Below, piece after piece: positions 1 through 7,585 of a DNA stretch of 64,000 nt. The position numbers and the translations under genes are program-made. This stretch comes from JBCCEJ01 sp039030335. GTDB lineage: Bacteria; Pseudomonadota; Gammaproteobacteria; HK1. Location of the stretch: NCBI GenBank assembly GCA_039030335.1, contig JBCCEJ010000015.1:1-64000 (forward strand). The letters run 5' to 3'. The notes under the pieces are model-generated. The model had not been told where the DNA came from and ran no database searches. It was given only the letters and a program-made list of their open reading frames with translations. Each line of letters opens with the position of its first letter. Within the stretch, counting starts at the first letter, position 1.

Positions 1-70
1 CCGGGCTTTCAGCCTGATGCTCGACGGGCATCCTGACAGGAGCCCGTCGAGCATCAGGCTGAAAGCCCGG
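1..70. repeat. Perfect 29-bp inverted repeat (long hairpin)
   Basis: Bases 1-29 are the exact reverse complement of bases 42-70, with a 12-nt centre that can pair three more bases. The repeat may extend left of the window. It lies 28 bp beyond the stop codon of the minus-strand VWA gene, so it could be a strong transcription terminator. No T tract can be seen because the sequence starts here. An assembly fold-back at a contig end would look the same. Confidence 0.75.
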
Positions 71-97
71 TGCGCGCCGCCGGCGTTGTCGTCGCGA

Positions 98-1873
98 TTA
101 CATCTGCGCATTCAATAATGCTCCGATCTTGTACCGGATCTCGCCGGAATCGGCATTCAGACTGGCGGCCTCGACCAGCGATGAGAGGCGGCCCAGCTCG
201 GCGAGATTCGCTTCGTACCCGATCGTGTAGATTGGGATTTGCAAACCCTGCACAACCTTGTTGACACCGTTGAATTTGAGCCCCTTGTTGGTCTCGCCGT
301 CGGACAGCACGAACAGCATCGGTTTGGCTTTGGGATTGGCACGCTGTGCCTCGATGAGCATGTCGAGGGCTACGACGACGCCGTCGTACATCGCGGTATT
401 TCCGCCAGCCGACAGCGCGTCCACAGCGGCGTGAAAGCTGGCTTTGTGATTCAGATTGAAGCGTTTTATCGGCAACAACACCGTCGTAGCGTTATTGAAC
501 GCCGCGAGGCCTATCGAATTGTCGCGCCCGATGAACTCTGCACCGTCGCGCAGGGCAGCCTTGAGACCTGCCAGCCGGGCGCCGCGCATCGAGCCGCTGA
601 TGTCGCAGAGGAATACGGCCTGGATGGGGCGGCCTGCGTCTTTTTTCTCCTTCCACAGCTTCTGGGCCTGAATGAGCTGGGGCCCAGGTGGCAGCGCATA
701 GCTCGACTGGTGCGCGGGGCCTGCGTTGAACCCGTACTGGGTCGCCTTGCTGACGCTGGCGCCGCTTTCGAGCTGCCTCGCGAACAGCTCGAGTACTTCG
801 CGTTGCTCAGGCGTCGCGGCATCCAGTGCGTAGAGCGGATTGTCGTGGACAATGCCGAACGGCAGGAACTCGTAGCCGCTCGCAAGGGCCGGTGTACGCG
901 CGAAAGTCTGGTGCTCCATGACGAAAGCATCCAGTGAACCGTCATTAGCAACGGAATCGCGCATCTGTAAGGTCGTCAGCGCGACGAACGGGACGCCCTG
1001 CTGGAAGCTCTCGAAGGCACTTGCAACGTCGTCCGACAGCAGCTTCGCGGCATCTCCACCGGCGAACTCGCTCAAGATCGTCACGAGAAAGTTGAGACCC
1101 GTACTACTCGCAAACGGATTGGTATAGCCCATCACCAGATCACCTTGCACGACCGCGTCGATGAGGTTGGGCACCGTCAGGTCCGTATACTGCGCCCGCA
1201 GGCGTTCCGCTACTTCGGTCTTCATGACGATGCCGGCGACGTTGGATACGAGCTTCTCGCTGACGGCCTGCATGCCGACGCCATGGGCTTTCGCCATTTC
1301 GATCCAAAGATGATTCGATGGCGAATACCCGGCTGGCTGGTACTTGCCAGAGGCGATGAACTGATACGCGGTTCCCGAGGCTATTTTGCGCACGGCGATG
1401 CGGGCGGCCCGCCCGCTCCCGAGCTGCGCGCCGCTCGCGTTGAACTGTTGTGCGGCCTCACGCAGCCAGCCATCCGTATTCGCGCCGGCCTTTTCACTGG
1501 ACACGAACAGCTCCGCGACGACCCCTCCACCTGGCGGACGCACGACGAGTGGAAACTTCGAGATGTCCGGCAGCGTCTCGGTCAGGTCGATTTTGCTGAC
1601 ACCGCTCAGATTCGCGCGTCGCGTCACCGGCTGGTTGCTCCAGGTGATGTCATCCTTCAGATCCTGGATCGCTTCGGTGGCTGCGTCGTACGTGTATTCG
1701 GTCTCGAACAACCCGCTCAACCAGGATTCCGCCTCGGGCACCGCGGAGACGATGAACCCGCCGAGGAACAGGACCGAAACGACCGCGATCATGGCCGCTT
1801 TGGCACGCCCGCGGGATAGCCGCAGGGGAGGGCGGTGCTTCGAACGGAAACGTTTTCCGTGATGTGATTCCAT
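98..1873 (-). CDS. Membrane-anchored VWA-domain protein with substrate-binding-like domain
   Basis: This 591-residue protein starts with a basic stretch and one hydrophobic segment (about residues 27-47), so it is probably an inner-membrane protein with its bulk in the periplasm. The middle (about 100-390) resembles the extracellular solute-binding-like domain found in some VWA proteins. The C-terminal third is a von Willebrand factor A domain with a complete DxSxS metal-ion site (DISGS, residues 424-428) and later TAMYDG and LSDGE segments. The gene is the last of a minus-strand group glgA - coiled-coil membrane protein - VWA protein, 84 bp after its neighbour. VWA proteins usually bind protein partners through a bound metal. 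The partner here is unknown; the coiled-coil neighbour is the obvious candidate. The function is not established. Confidence 0.8.
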   Translation of the reverse strand: MESHHGKRFRSKHRPPLRLSRGRAKAAMIAVVSVLFLGGFIVSAVPEAESWLSGLFETEYTYDAATEAIQDLKDDITWSNQPVTRRANLSGVSKIDLTETLPDISKFPLVVRPPGGGVVAELFVSSEKAGANTDGWLREAAQQFNASGAQLGSGRAARIAVRKIASGTAYQFIASGKYQPAGYSPSNHLWIEMAKAHGVGMQAVSEKLVSNVAGIVMKTEVAERLRAQYTDLTVPNLIDAVVQGDLVMGYTNPFASSTGLNFLVTILSEFAGGDAAKLLSDDVASAFESFQQGVPFVALTTLQMRDSVANDGSLDAFVMEHQTFARTPALASGYEFLPFGIVHDNPLYALDAATPEQREVLELFARQLESGASVSKATQYGFNAGPAHQSSYALPPGPQLIQAQKLWKEKKDAGRPIQAVFLCDISGSMRGARLAGLKAALRDGAEFIGRDNSIGLAAFNNATTVLLPIKRFNLNHKASFHAAVDALSAGGNTAMYDGVVVALDMLIEAQRANPKAKPMLFVLSDGETNKGLKFNGVNKVVQGLQIPIYTIGYEANLAELGRLSSLVEAASLNADSGEIRYKIGALLNAQM

Positions 1874-1957
1874 TTCTGACTCCGATCAGTAATTCGGGTT
1901 GCACAACGCTACCGGGCGTCGACCGGGTGCCTGCCGCTTGGACCTGAACACCGTAGG

Positions 1958-2716
1958 CTAGCTGCGTACATCCAGGCGTTTGGCGCGATCGGCGAGCGAC
2001 GCCAGATCCGCCATCGCCGTTTCCGGATCGAGACTCGCATGACCCGCTTCGGTGCGGACGTCTGCCAGCGCTGCGGCGGTGTTGGCCAACGCGGTCATGG
2101 CCGCCTCGTTCTGGGCCAGTAGGTGGCTCACCTTGTCCTGTTGCTGGAGAGCCAGCGCACGTCGCTCCAGCAGAGAGTCCCGTTCGCTCATCTCCGCCGC
2201 CTTGGTTGCCGAGAGTTCCGCCAGCCGCTTGTCTATGTAAGCGACGTCGATGCCGCCGACACTGGTCAGCGACACGGCAACCTGCTGCAAATTGTCGACC
2301 GCCGCGAGATAAACCTGTTCGGCCGTGCCGAGATAACGGCCATAGGTCAGTTCGCCAGCGCTCAGGCGTCGCTCCAGCACCTGCGTCACCGTCTGCAACT
2401 TCTCTCGCAGCGCCCGCAGCTGCGAGACGGCCTGGTCGGCATCCAGCCGTCGTAAGTCTTCTTCAAGCGACTGAATCCGACCGACCGTCGCTGCGTCCAG
2501 CTGCTGCCGGGCGGCCTTGATGGCCGCCAGATTAGCCGGCGAGCGAGCGTAGAACGCCGGCCATAGCGCCAGCATCACGATACCGAGCACGACGAATCCA
2601 CCGGTCGTCAGCAGGCCGGGCGGGAACCACCAATGGACTGCCGCTTCCAGCAGCAGCACCAGAGCGAGGGCTATCCACGTGCCCGGAAACTTCATGAGCC
2701 GATCGGCAAATGTCAT
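1958..2716 (-). CDS. Two-helix membrane protein with cytoplasmic coiled coil
   Basis: The protein has 252 residues. I chose the ATG inside the end of glgA (ATGA overlap at 2713-2716) because the in-frame sequence upstream is only antisense-like Arg-rich material within glgA. After MTFADRLMKFPG come two adjacent hydrophobic helices (about residues 14-55). A long heptad-rich charged region follows (about 65-235) with many Leu, Ala, Glu and Arg, typical of an extended coiled coil. No catalytic motif is visible. The 4-nt overlap suggests translational coupling to glycogen synthase, and the VWA gene follows in the same direction. I do not recognise a named family; a scaffold role with the VWA protein is an inference. 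Confidence 0.75.
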   Translation of the reverse strand: MTFADRLMKFPGTWIALALVLLLEAAVHWWFPPGLLTTGGFVVLGIVMLALWPAFYARSPANLAAIKAARQQLDAATVGRIQSLEEDLRRLDADQAVSQLRALREKLQTVTQVLERRLSAGELTYGRYLGTAEQVYLAAVDNLQQVAVSLTSVGGIDVAYIDKRLAELSATKAAEMSERDSLLERRALALQQQDKVSHLLAQNEAAMTALANTAAALADVRTEAGHASLDPETAMADLASLADRAKRLDVRS

Positions 2717-4227
2717 GCGCCTTGCGCCTTTGCAAATTCGGGATCGCGTTGAACGAGCGACCCGTAGAGGTCGCGGTAGATCGATGCCGCGGTGTGCCAG
2801 CTGAAGTCGGCCGACATGCCGTTCAGTTGAAGGCGTTGCCAGCGCGCACGATTTTTGTACAGGGCGAGGGCTCGTTCGACGGCGGCGTGCAACGTGTCGT
2901 CCCCGTCGCCGCTGAACACGAAACCGGTCGCGCGTGCGCCATGCCGGGCGTCGCGCACCGTATCCGCCAGGCCGCCGGTCCGGCGTACCACCGGCACCGT
3001 GCCATACCGCATGCTGTACATCTGATTGAGACCGCACGGCTCAAAGCGCGATGGCATCAGGAACAGATCCGCGCCGCCTTCGAGAAGGTGCGCAGCCGGC
3101 TCGTCATACCCGGCGAGAAAGCCCATCCGGCCCGCATGACGCCGCGCAAGATCCGAAAGACTGCTTTCGAGGCCTGGGTCGCCGCTGCCGATGACCGCCA
3201 GCTGGGCGCCTTCACGCAGCCAGCCGTCCGCGGCGGCCAGCACCGAATCGACGCCTTTTTGCCATGTGAGCCGGGTCACCATACCCAGCAGCGGCGCACG
3301 CGCCGCTGCCTCGAGGCCGAATCGGCGTTGAATCGCCTGCTTGTTGCTGGCCTTGCCGGAGAGGTCGTGCGCGCTGAAAGGTGCCACCAGCGCGTCATCG
3401 CGCGAAGGGTCCCAGGCAGCGGTGTCGATGCCGTTCAGAATTCCGGTCACACGGTCGGCACGGCTCGCCAGCAGGCCTTCGAAGCCGCAGCCGAGCGGCG
3501 TGCTCTGAATTTCCAGCGCGTACGTCGGGCTGACGGTCGTAATGTGGTCGGCATAATAGAGTCCGGCCTTCAAGAAGGACGCCCGGCCGTAGTATTCGAG
3601 TCCGTTGACGTCGTAGGCGTGCGGCGGCAAGCCCCATTGCACGACCCGGCTGGCCGGGAAATCGCCGGCAAAGCTGAGGTTGTGGATCGTCGTCATCACC
3701 GCGGGGCGCGGTGCCGGCGCGAACGCGAGGTAGGCGGCTGCGAGGGAGGCCTGCCAGTCGTTCAGATGCAGGATCTCCGGCTTCCAGTCGAGTGCTGTAT
3801 CGGTCGTCGCGAGGTACGCCGCTACAGCGCCCAGCAGCGCGAAACGGGCGTCGTTGTCCGCCCAGTCGAGACCGCTTGCATCCTGGTAGGGTCCGCCGGA
3901 GCGGGAGTAGAGGTCGGGGCAATCGATGGCATAGACCGTGAGAGTACCCTGGCCCGGCACACGCAGGTCACCGGCGAGCAGGCGCGCAGCCTGCCATACC
4001 GCCGGTACCAGGCGCAGCCCGGGGACGACGGTGCGCCATTGCACGTCGCCATCGAGCACTTCGCGGTAGCCCGGTATCAGGACGCGTGCATCAACGCCGT
4101 GTGCGTTCAGCGCCGCAGGAAGCGCGGCGCTAACGTCCGCCAGACCGCCGGTCTTCACCAACGGAAACAGCTCGGACGTGACGAACAGGACGCGCTCGGA
4201 TGCGGTCGTGGCGATCGGCCGGGGCAT
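2713..4227 (-). CDS. glgA: Glycogen synthase (ADP-glucose starch/glycogen synthase)
   Basis: The 504-residue protein is the usual length for bacterial GlgA, a GT5 GT-B glucosyltransferase that extends alpha-1,4-glucan from ADP-glucose in the cytoplasm. The N-terminal donor-site motif KTGGL is at residues 25-29 (after VLFVTSELFPLV). The C-terminal nucleotide-sugar region has PSRFEPCGLNQ and the second TGGL. The start ATG follows an A/G-rich stretch and faces malQ, 125 bp away from its proposed start, so the two glucan genes are divergent. The downstream membrane gene overlaps its stop by 4 nt. No glgB, glgC or glgP is in the window, so the rest of the pathway must lie elsewhere. Confidence 0.96.
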   Translation of the reverse strand: MPRPIATTASERVLFVTSELFPLVKTGGLADVSAALPAALNAHGVDARVLIPGYREVLDGDVQWRTVVPGLRLVPAVWQAARLLAGDLRVPGQGTLTVYAIDCPDLYSRSGGPYQDASGLDWADNDARFALLGAVAAYLATTDTALDWKPEILHLNDWQASLAAAYLAFAPAPRPAVMTTIHNLSFAGDFPASRVVQWGLPPHAYDVNGLEYYGRASFLKAGLYYADHITTVSPTYALEIQSTPLGCGFEGLLASRADRVTGILNGIDTAAWDPSRDDALVAPFSAHDLSGKASNKQAIQRRFGLEAAARAPLLGMVTRLTWQKGVDSVLAAADGWLREGAQLAVIGSGDPGLESSLSDLARRHAGRMGFLAGYDEPAAHLLEGGADLFLMPSRFEPCGLNQMYSMRYGTVPVVRRTGGLADTVRDARHGARATGFVFSGDGDDTLHAAVERALALYKNRARWQRLQLNGMSADFSWHTAASIYRDLYGSLVQRDPEFAKAQGA

Positions 4228-4352
4228 GCTTCAGATCCCTGCTACGGGATGGAAGATCGTAGCACAAGGGCATGGTTCCGCCCGAACTCCTGGCTTACAG
4301 TTCAATGACTTCCGGTCGCTGTTACGGGCCGCTGCCCACAGAGGTTTCTGCC

Positions 4353-5885
4353 TTGTCGCAAACCCCTCCTGGTGATGCCCGCTGCGCGGGTGTAGTGCTG
4401 CATCCGACCTCACTGCCGGGCCGCGGCGCGCGCGGTACGATCGGCGCTGAAGCCCGGCGTTTCGTCGACTGGCTGGCCGCCGCCGGATTCGGACTCTGGC
4501 AAGTGTTGCCGCTCGGTCCCACGCACGGCGACCTGTCGCCTTATCAGTGCCAGTCGGTGTTCGCGGCAGACCCGGCCCTCATCGACCGAGAAGAACCGGT
4601 GCGCGCCGGATGGTTGCCGGCCCCGCGTTGGGACTTATCAGTGCGCGACTGGCTCGGCTATGCGAGGACGCACTGGCAGCGTTCGGGCCGTGTCGTCGAA
4701 CCCCTGGCTGAATCCGCCGAGACGGCATTTCTACAGGAATTCGCCAGGTTCCGCGCTGCGCGTGCACGCTTCGATGAGGCGCCGTGGTGGGAATGGCCGG
4801 CGGGCCTGCGGGACCGGGACCCGCAGACGCTCGCGACATTTTCGGAGCATGCCGCGCAGGGTATGGCGGATGAGCTTTTCGGTCAGCGCCTGTTTGCCAC
4901 GCAATGGCAACGCCTGCGCGAGTACGCTGCGCGCTGCGGCGTGCAATTGATGGGCGATGCCCCGATCTTCGTTGCGCTCGACAGCGCTGAAGTCTGGTGC
5001 CGGCGGGATTTGTTCTTGCTGAACGCGAGCGGCGCACCGGATGTCGTCGCGGGCGTGCCGCCAGACTACTTCTCAGCGACCGGACAGCGCTGGGGCAATC
5101 CGCTGTACAACTGGGACGCGATGGCCCAGGACGGCTTCAGCTGGTGGCTGGCCCGCCTGAGCGCCGACCTTGACCGTGTCGACTGCCTGCGCCTCGATCA
5201 CTTTCGCGGACTCGAGTCGTACTGGGCAATCCCGTCTGATTGCGACACGGCCCTGACTGGCGAGTGGCGCACGGCACCCGGCGATGCATTCCTGCAGGCC
5301 GTGCGGGATCGCTTCGGGCGAATCCCACTGATCGCTGAAGACCTCGGCATCATTACGCCAGCCGTCAACGCGCTGCGTGAACGCTTCGAGCTCCCCGGAA
5401 TGAAAGTGCTGCAGTTCGCATTCGGCGGCGATGCGGATAATCCGTACCTGCCTCATCTGCACACGGCCGACTGTGTCGTCTACACGGGTACACACGACAA
5501 CGACACCACGGTCGGATGGGTACAGACGAGCTCTGATGAAGTGGTCCAGCACGCGTGCGCATACTTCGACTGCGTGCCGTTCGGGCTGGCCAATGCGATG
5601 CTGCGCGCCGCTTACCAGTCGGTCGCGCGCGTGTGCATGGTGCCGTTCCAGGATTTGCTGTGGCTCGATGGGGCGCATCGAATGAATGTGCCGGGTGAGC
5701 CCGACGGGAACTGGCGGTGGCGTTTTAGCTGGGACATGGTGCCGCCGGAGCGGGCTTGCGAACTGCGTTCGCTGGCGGAGTTGAGCGGCCGTGCGGCCGC
5801 GGGCTCAGGCCCCGTATCGGCGCCGGCCGGCGCGACCGATGTCGCCCCCGCTGAGCTTCGCCAACCCCTGGGCGCGGTCTTTTAG
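4353..5885 (+). CDS. malQ: 4-alpha-glucanotransferase (amylomaltase)
   Basis: This is a GH77 enzyme that transfers maltodextrin segments between alpha-1,4-glucans. Catalytic landmarks are visible: the nucleophile region CLRLDHFRG, the acid/base Glu in PLIAEDLGI, and the stabilising Asp in GTHDNDTT. The N terminus HPTSLPG is typical of MalQ. I prefer the TTG at 4353 because a GAGG box lies 8 nt upstream and the family begins close to this point; in-frame ATGs at 4272 and 4305 would add 27 or 16 residues without a clear ribosome site. This gives 510 residues, close to the usual 500-520. It is divergent from glgA, consistent with shared glycogen metabolism. Confidence 0.94.
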   Translation: MSQTPPGDARCAGVVLHPTSLPGRGARGTIGAEARRFVDWLAAAGFGLWQVLPLGPTHGDLSPYQCQSVFAADPALIDREEPVRAGWLPAPRWDLSVRDWLGYARTHWQRSGRVVEPLAESAETAFLQEFARFRAARARFDEAPWWEWPAGLRDRDPQTLATFSEHAAQGMADELFGQRLFATQWQRLREYAARCGVQLMGDAPIFVALDSAEVWCRRDLFLLNASGAPDVVAGVPPDYFSATGQRWGNPLYNWDAMAQDGFSWWLARLSADLDRVDCLRLDHFRGLESYWAIPSDCDTALTGEWRTAPGDAFLQAVRDRFGRIPLIAEDLGIITPAVNALRERFELPGMKVLQFAFGGDADNPYLPHLHTADCVVYTGTHDNDTTVGWVQTSSDEVVQHACAYFDCVPFGLANAMLRAAYQSVARVCMVPFQDLLWLDGAHRMNVPGEPDGNWRWRFSWDMVPPERACELRSLAELSGRAAAGSGPVSAPAGATDVAPAELRQPLGAVF

Positions 5886-5921
5886 GCAACGGCCGGCGGT
5901 CGTGAACGGCGCGCCGGAAAG

Positions 5922-6875
5922 TTATTGCCCGTGCCTGACGAAACGGACCCGTCCGCGACTGCCATAACGCGCGTATACGGCTCGGGCCATCTGCGCAAAG
6001 GGAAGGCCAGACCAGCGCTCCCACTCAGCGGCGCGTGCATCCAGCGTACTTCGCAGCATCGGTTGCGGCTGGCTGGCTGGCTGAACCACGATGGCGTTGT
6101 CCTGGTCTGGGACGCCCAGCTCTACTACCGGTTCGGCCGCGCACGCCTCCATCGTCTGAACGACGGCCTCAGCATCGTTTACCGAGACCAAGGTGTCAGT
6201 CTCCTCAACTGACACCTTGGATCGTTCGGGGCCCGGCAGAGGGCCGGCGTGCAGATTAAAACTCGCCCACCCGCCGGGGCGCAGCGACAGCCTGCAGGCG
6301 TCGAGGAACGCGGGGTGCGCCAGCCAGGCAGGCGCTCCGCCATGCGCGAACAGGTCGCAGAGCACGAGGTCGTATTGCGTGTTGCACGTGTGGAGATACT
6401 CGCGGGCGTCGGCGTTTGCTATCCAGACGTCATCGACGCCGAACCAGCGCCGACACGCCTCGATAACGACTGGATCGTTGTCCACCGCGGTCACCTGAAA
6501 GCCAGCCGCCGCGCACCATCGTGCCAACGCGCCGCCGCCGAGTCCGAGCAGCAGCACGTGGCGGGGCGGCAAAGCGAAGAACAGCAGGGCGAAGAGCTGC
6601 CACTGCGTGTATGCCAGGACGAGACGCTCTGGCGCCGCCAACGCGATGGCACTTTGCACGATGTGATCGCCGAACTCCATCCACCGAAAGTCGGCATTTT
6701 CGAACACCTGCACCGTGCCCGACCGACTTGGCTGTTGAAACACGCACCGAGCCCCGTCGCGATGCCATTCGGGCTGCGGGGCAAGTGCCGGCGCCGAAGC
6801 GCCCCGCCGGCGTTGCCCGTTGGCAGGCCGATGGTCCACGCGATCGATCACGGGTCGGCCAATGGGGTAATGCAA
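5922..6875 (-). CDS. Spermidine-synthase-like protein (PABT fold)
   Basis: The Rossmann-fold nucleotide site GLGGGALARW, the acidic loop AVDNDPVVIEACR and the segment LVLCDLFAHGG match the spermidine synthase/polyamine aminopropyltransferase superfamily. The sequence FRWMEFGDHIVQSAI fits the start of the catalytic domain. The family includes true SpeE enzymes and many relatives of unknown substrate; the usual GGGDG and YDVI motifs are altered here, so polyamine synthesis is not certain. The longest reading frame begins with TTG at 6875, after a GGAG box, and overlaps the upstream SRAP gene by 28 nt. A GTG at 6851 overlapping the SRAP stop (GTGA) is an alternative start. The gene is convergent with malQ. 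Confidence 0.8.
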   Translation of the reverse strand: MHYPIGRPVIDRVDHRPANGQRRRGASAPALAPQPEWHRDGARCVFQQPSRSGTVQVFENADFRWMEFGDHIVQSAIALAAPERLVLAYTQWQLFALLFFALPPRHVLLLGLGGGALARWCAAAGFQVTAVDNDPVVIEACRRWFGVDDVWIANADAREYLHTCNTQYDLVLCDLFAHGGAPAWLAHPAFLDACRLSLRPGGWASFNLHAGPLPGPERSKVSVEETDTLVSVNDAEAVVQTMEACAAEPVVELGVPDQDNAIVVQPASQPQPMLRSTLDARAAEWERWSGLPFAQMARAVYARYGSRGRVRFVRHGQ

Positions 6876-7528
6876 CGCTCTCCGTCATTACGGGAGTTAT
6901 TGACGAAGGTGCTGACGGGAGAATTCCTCAGCAAACCGGTCGGAGGTATCTGAACCAGGTCATTGGCGGCATCAGCGGTGCCCCTGAGCCAGGTGTCGTA
7001 GGTCTCCGGATGCAGGATAACGGGCATGCGATGGTGGATCCCGGCAACGTCCGCGCTCGCATCGATCGTCACGATCGAGCAGGTCTGCAATACGCTGTCA
7101 TCAGCGTCGCGCCAGCTCTCCCAAAGCCCTGCAAACCACAGCACGCGCTCCGCGCGGTGCTGGATGAAAAAGGGCTGCTTGTGGTCGTCCAGACGTTTCC
7201 ACTCGTAGTAGCCGTCAGCGGGGATCAAACAGCGGCGCCGCTTGAAGGCCGCCCGAAACGCCGGTTTCGTAGCGACAGTCTCGCCGCGGGCGTTGATCAT
7301 TTTCGCCGCGCCCTTGCGGTCTTTGGACCAGAACGGTACGAGGCCCCAGCTCAGTCCTGCGAGCTCCAGGTTCCCGGTATCATTAAGGCGCGCGGCCGGT
7401 ACCATGACGGTGGGTGCGATATTGAAGCGCGGGCCGTCACCCGGCGGCGGTGCTGCGGGCGACGGTTCAGCGCCGAGGATCGCGGCAAGTTCGGGAGTCG
7501 AGGTTCGTAACACGTAGCGTCCGCACAT
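6848..7528 (-). CDS. SOS response-associated peptidase (SRAP/HMCES/YedK family)
   Basis: The 226-residue protein has the family hallmark MCGRY at its start: Cys2, exposed after Met removal, makes a thiazolidine crosslink to abasic sites in single-stranded DNA. The conserved Asn (RFNIAPT), the tryptophan patch GLVPFWSKD, the NARGE loop, the active-site Glu in GYYEWK and the His in IHHRMPVIL are all present. The length is normal. It is divergent from hrpA with a 57-bp gap, and its 3' end overlaps the spermidine-synthase-like gene. It is expected to shield abasic sites during replication. No LexA box is evident in the short promoter region. Confidence 0.95.
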   Translation of the reverse strand: MCGRYVLRTSTPELAAILGAEPSPAAPPPGDGPRFNIAPTVMVPAARLNDTGNLELAGLSWGLVPFWSKDRKGAAKMINARGETVATKPAFRAAFKRRRCLIPADGYYEWKRLDDHKQPFFIQHRAERVLWFAGLWESWRDADDSVLQTCSIVTIDASADVAGIHHRMPVILHPETYDTWLRGTADAANDLVQIPPTGLLRNSPVSTFVNNSRNDGERCITPLADP

Positions 7529-7585
7529 GGTTCAAAACACCTGTCAACGCATTCTTCACGGTCAGTCGGGCAGCGCTATTACGTA

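Noticed and set aside
2710..4308. 532-codon open frame on the plus strand opposite glgA
   Set aside because: It is antisense to a gene with clear GT5 motifs, is Arg/Gly/Ala-rich without domain features, and arises from high GC content.
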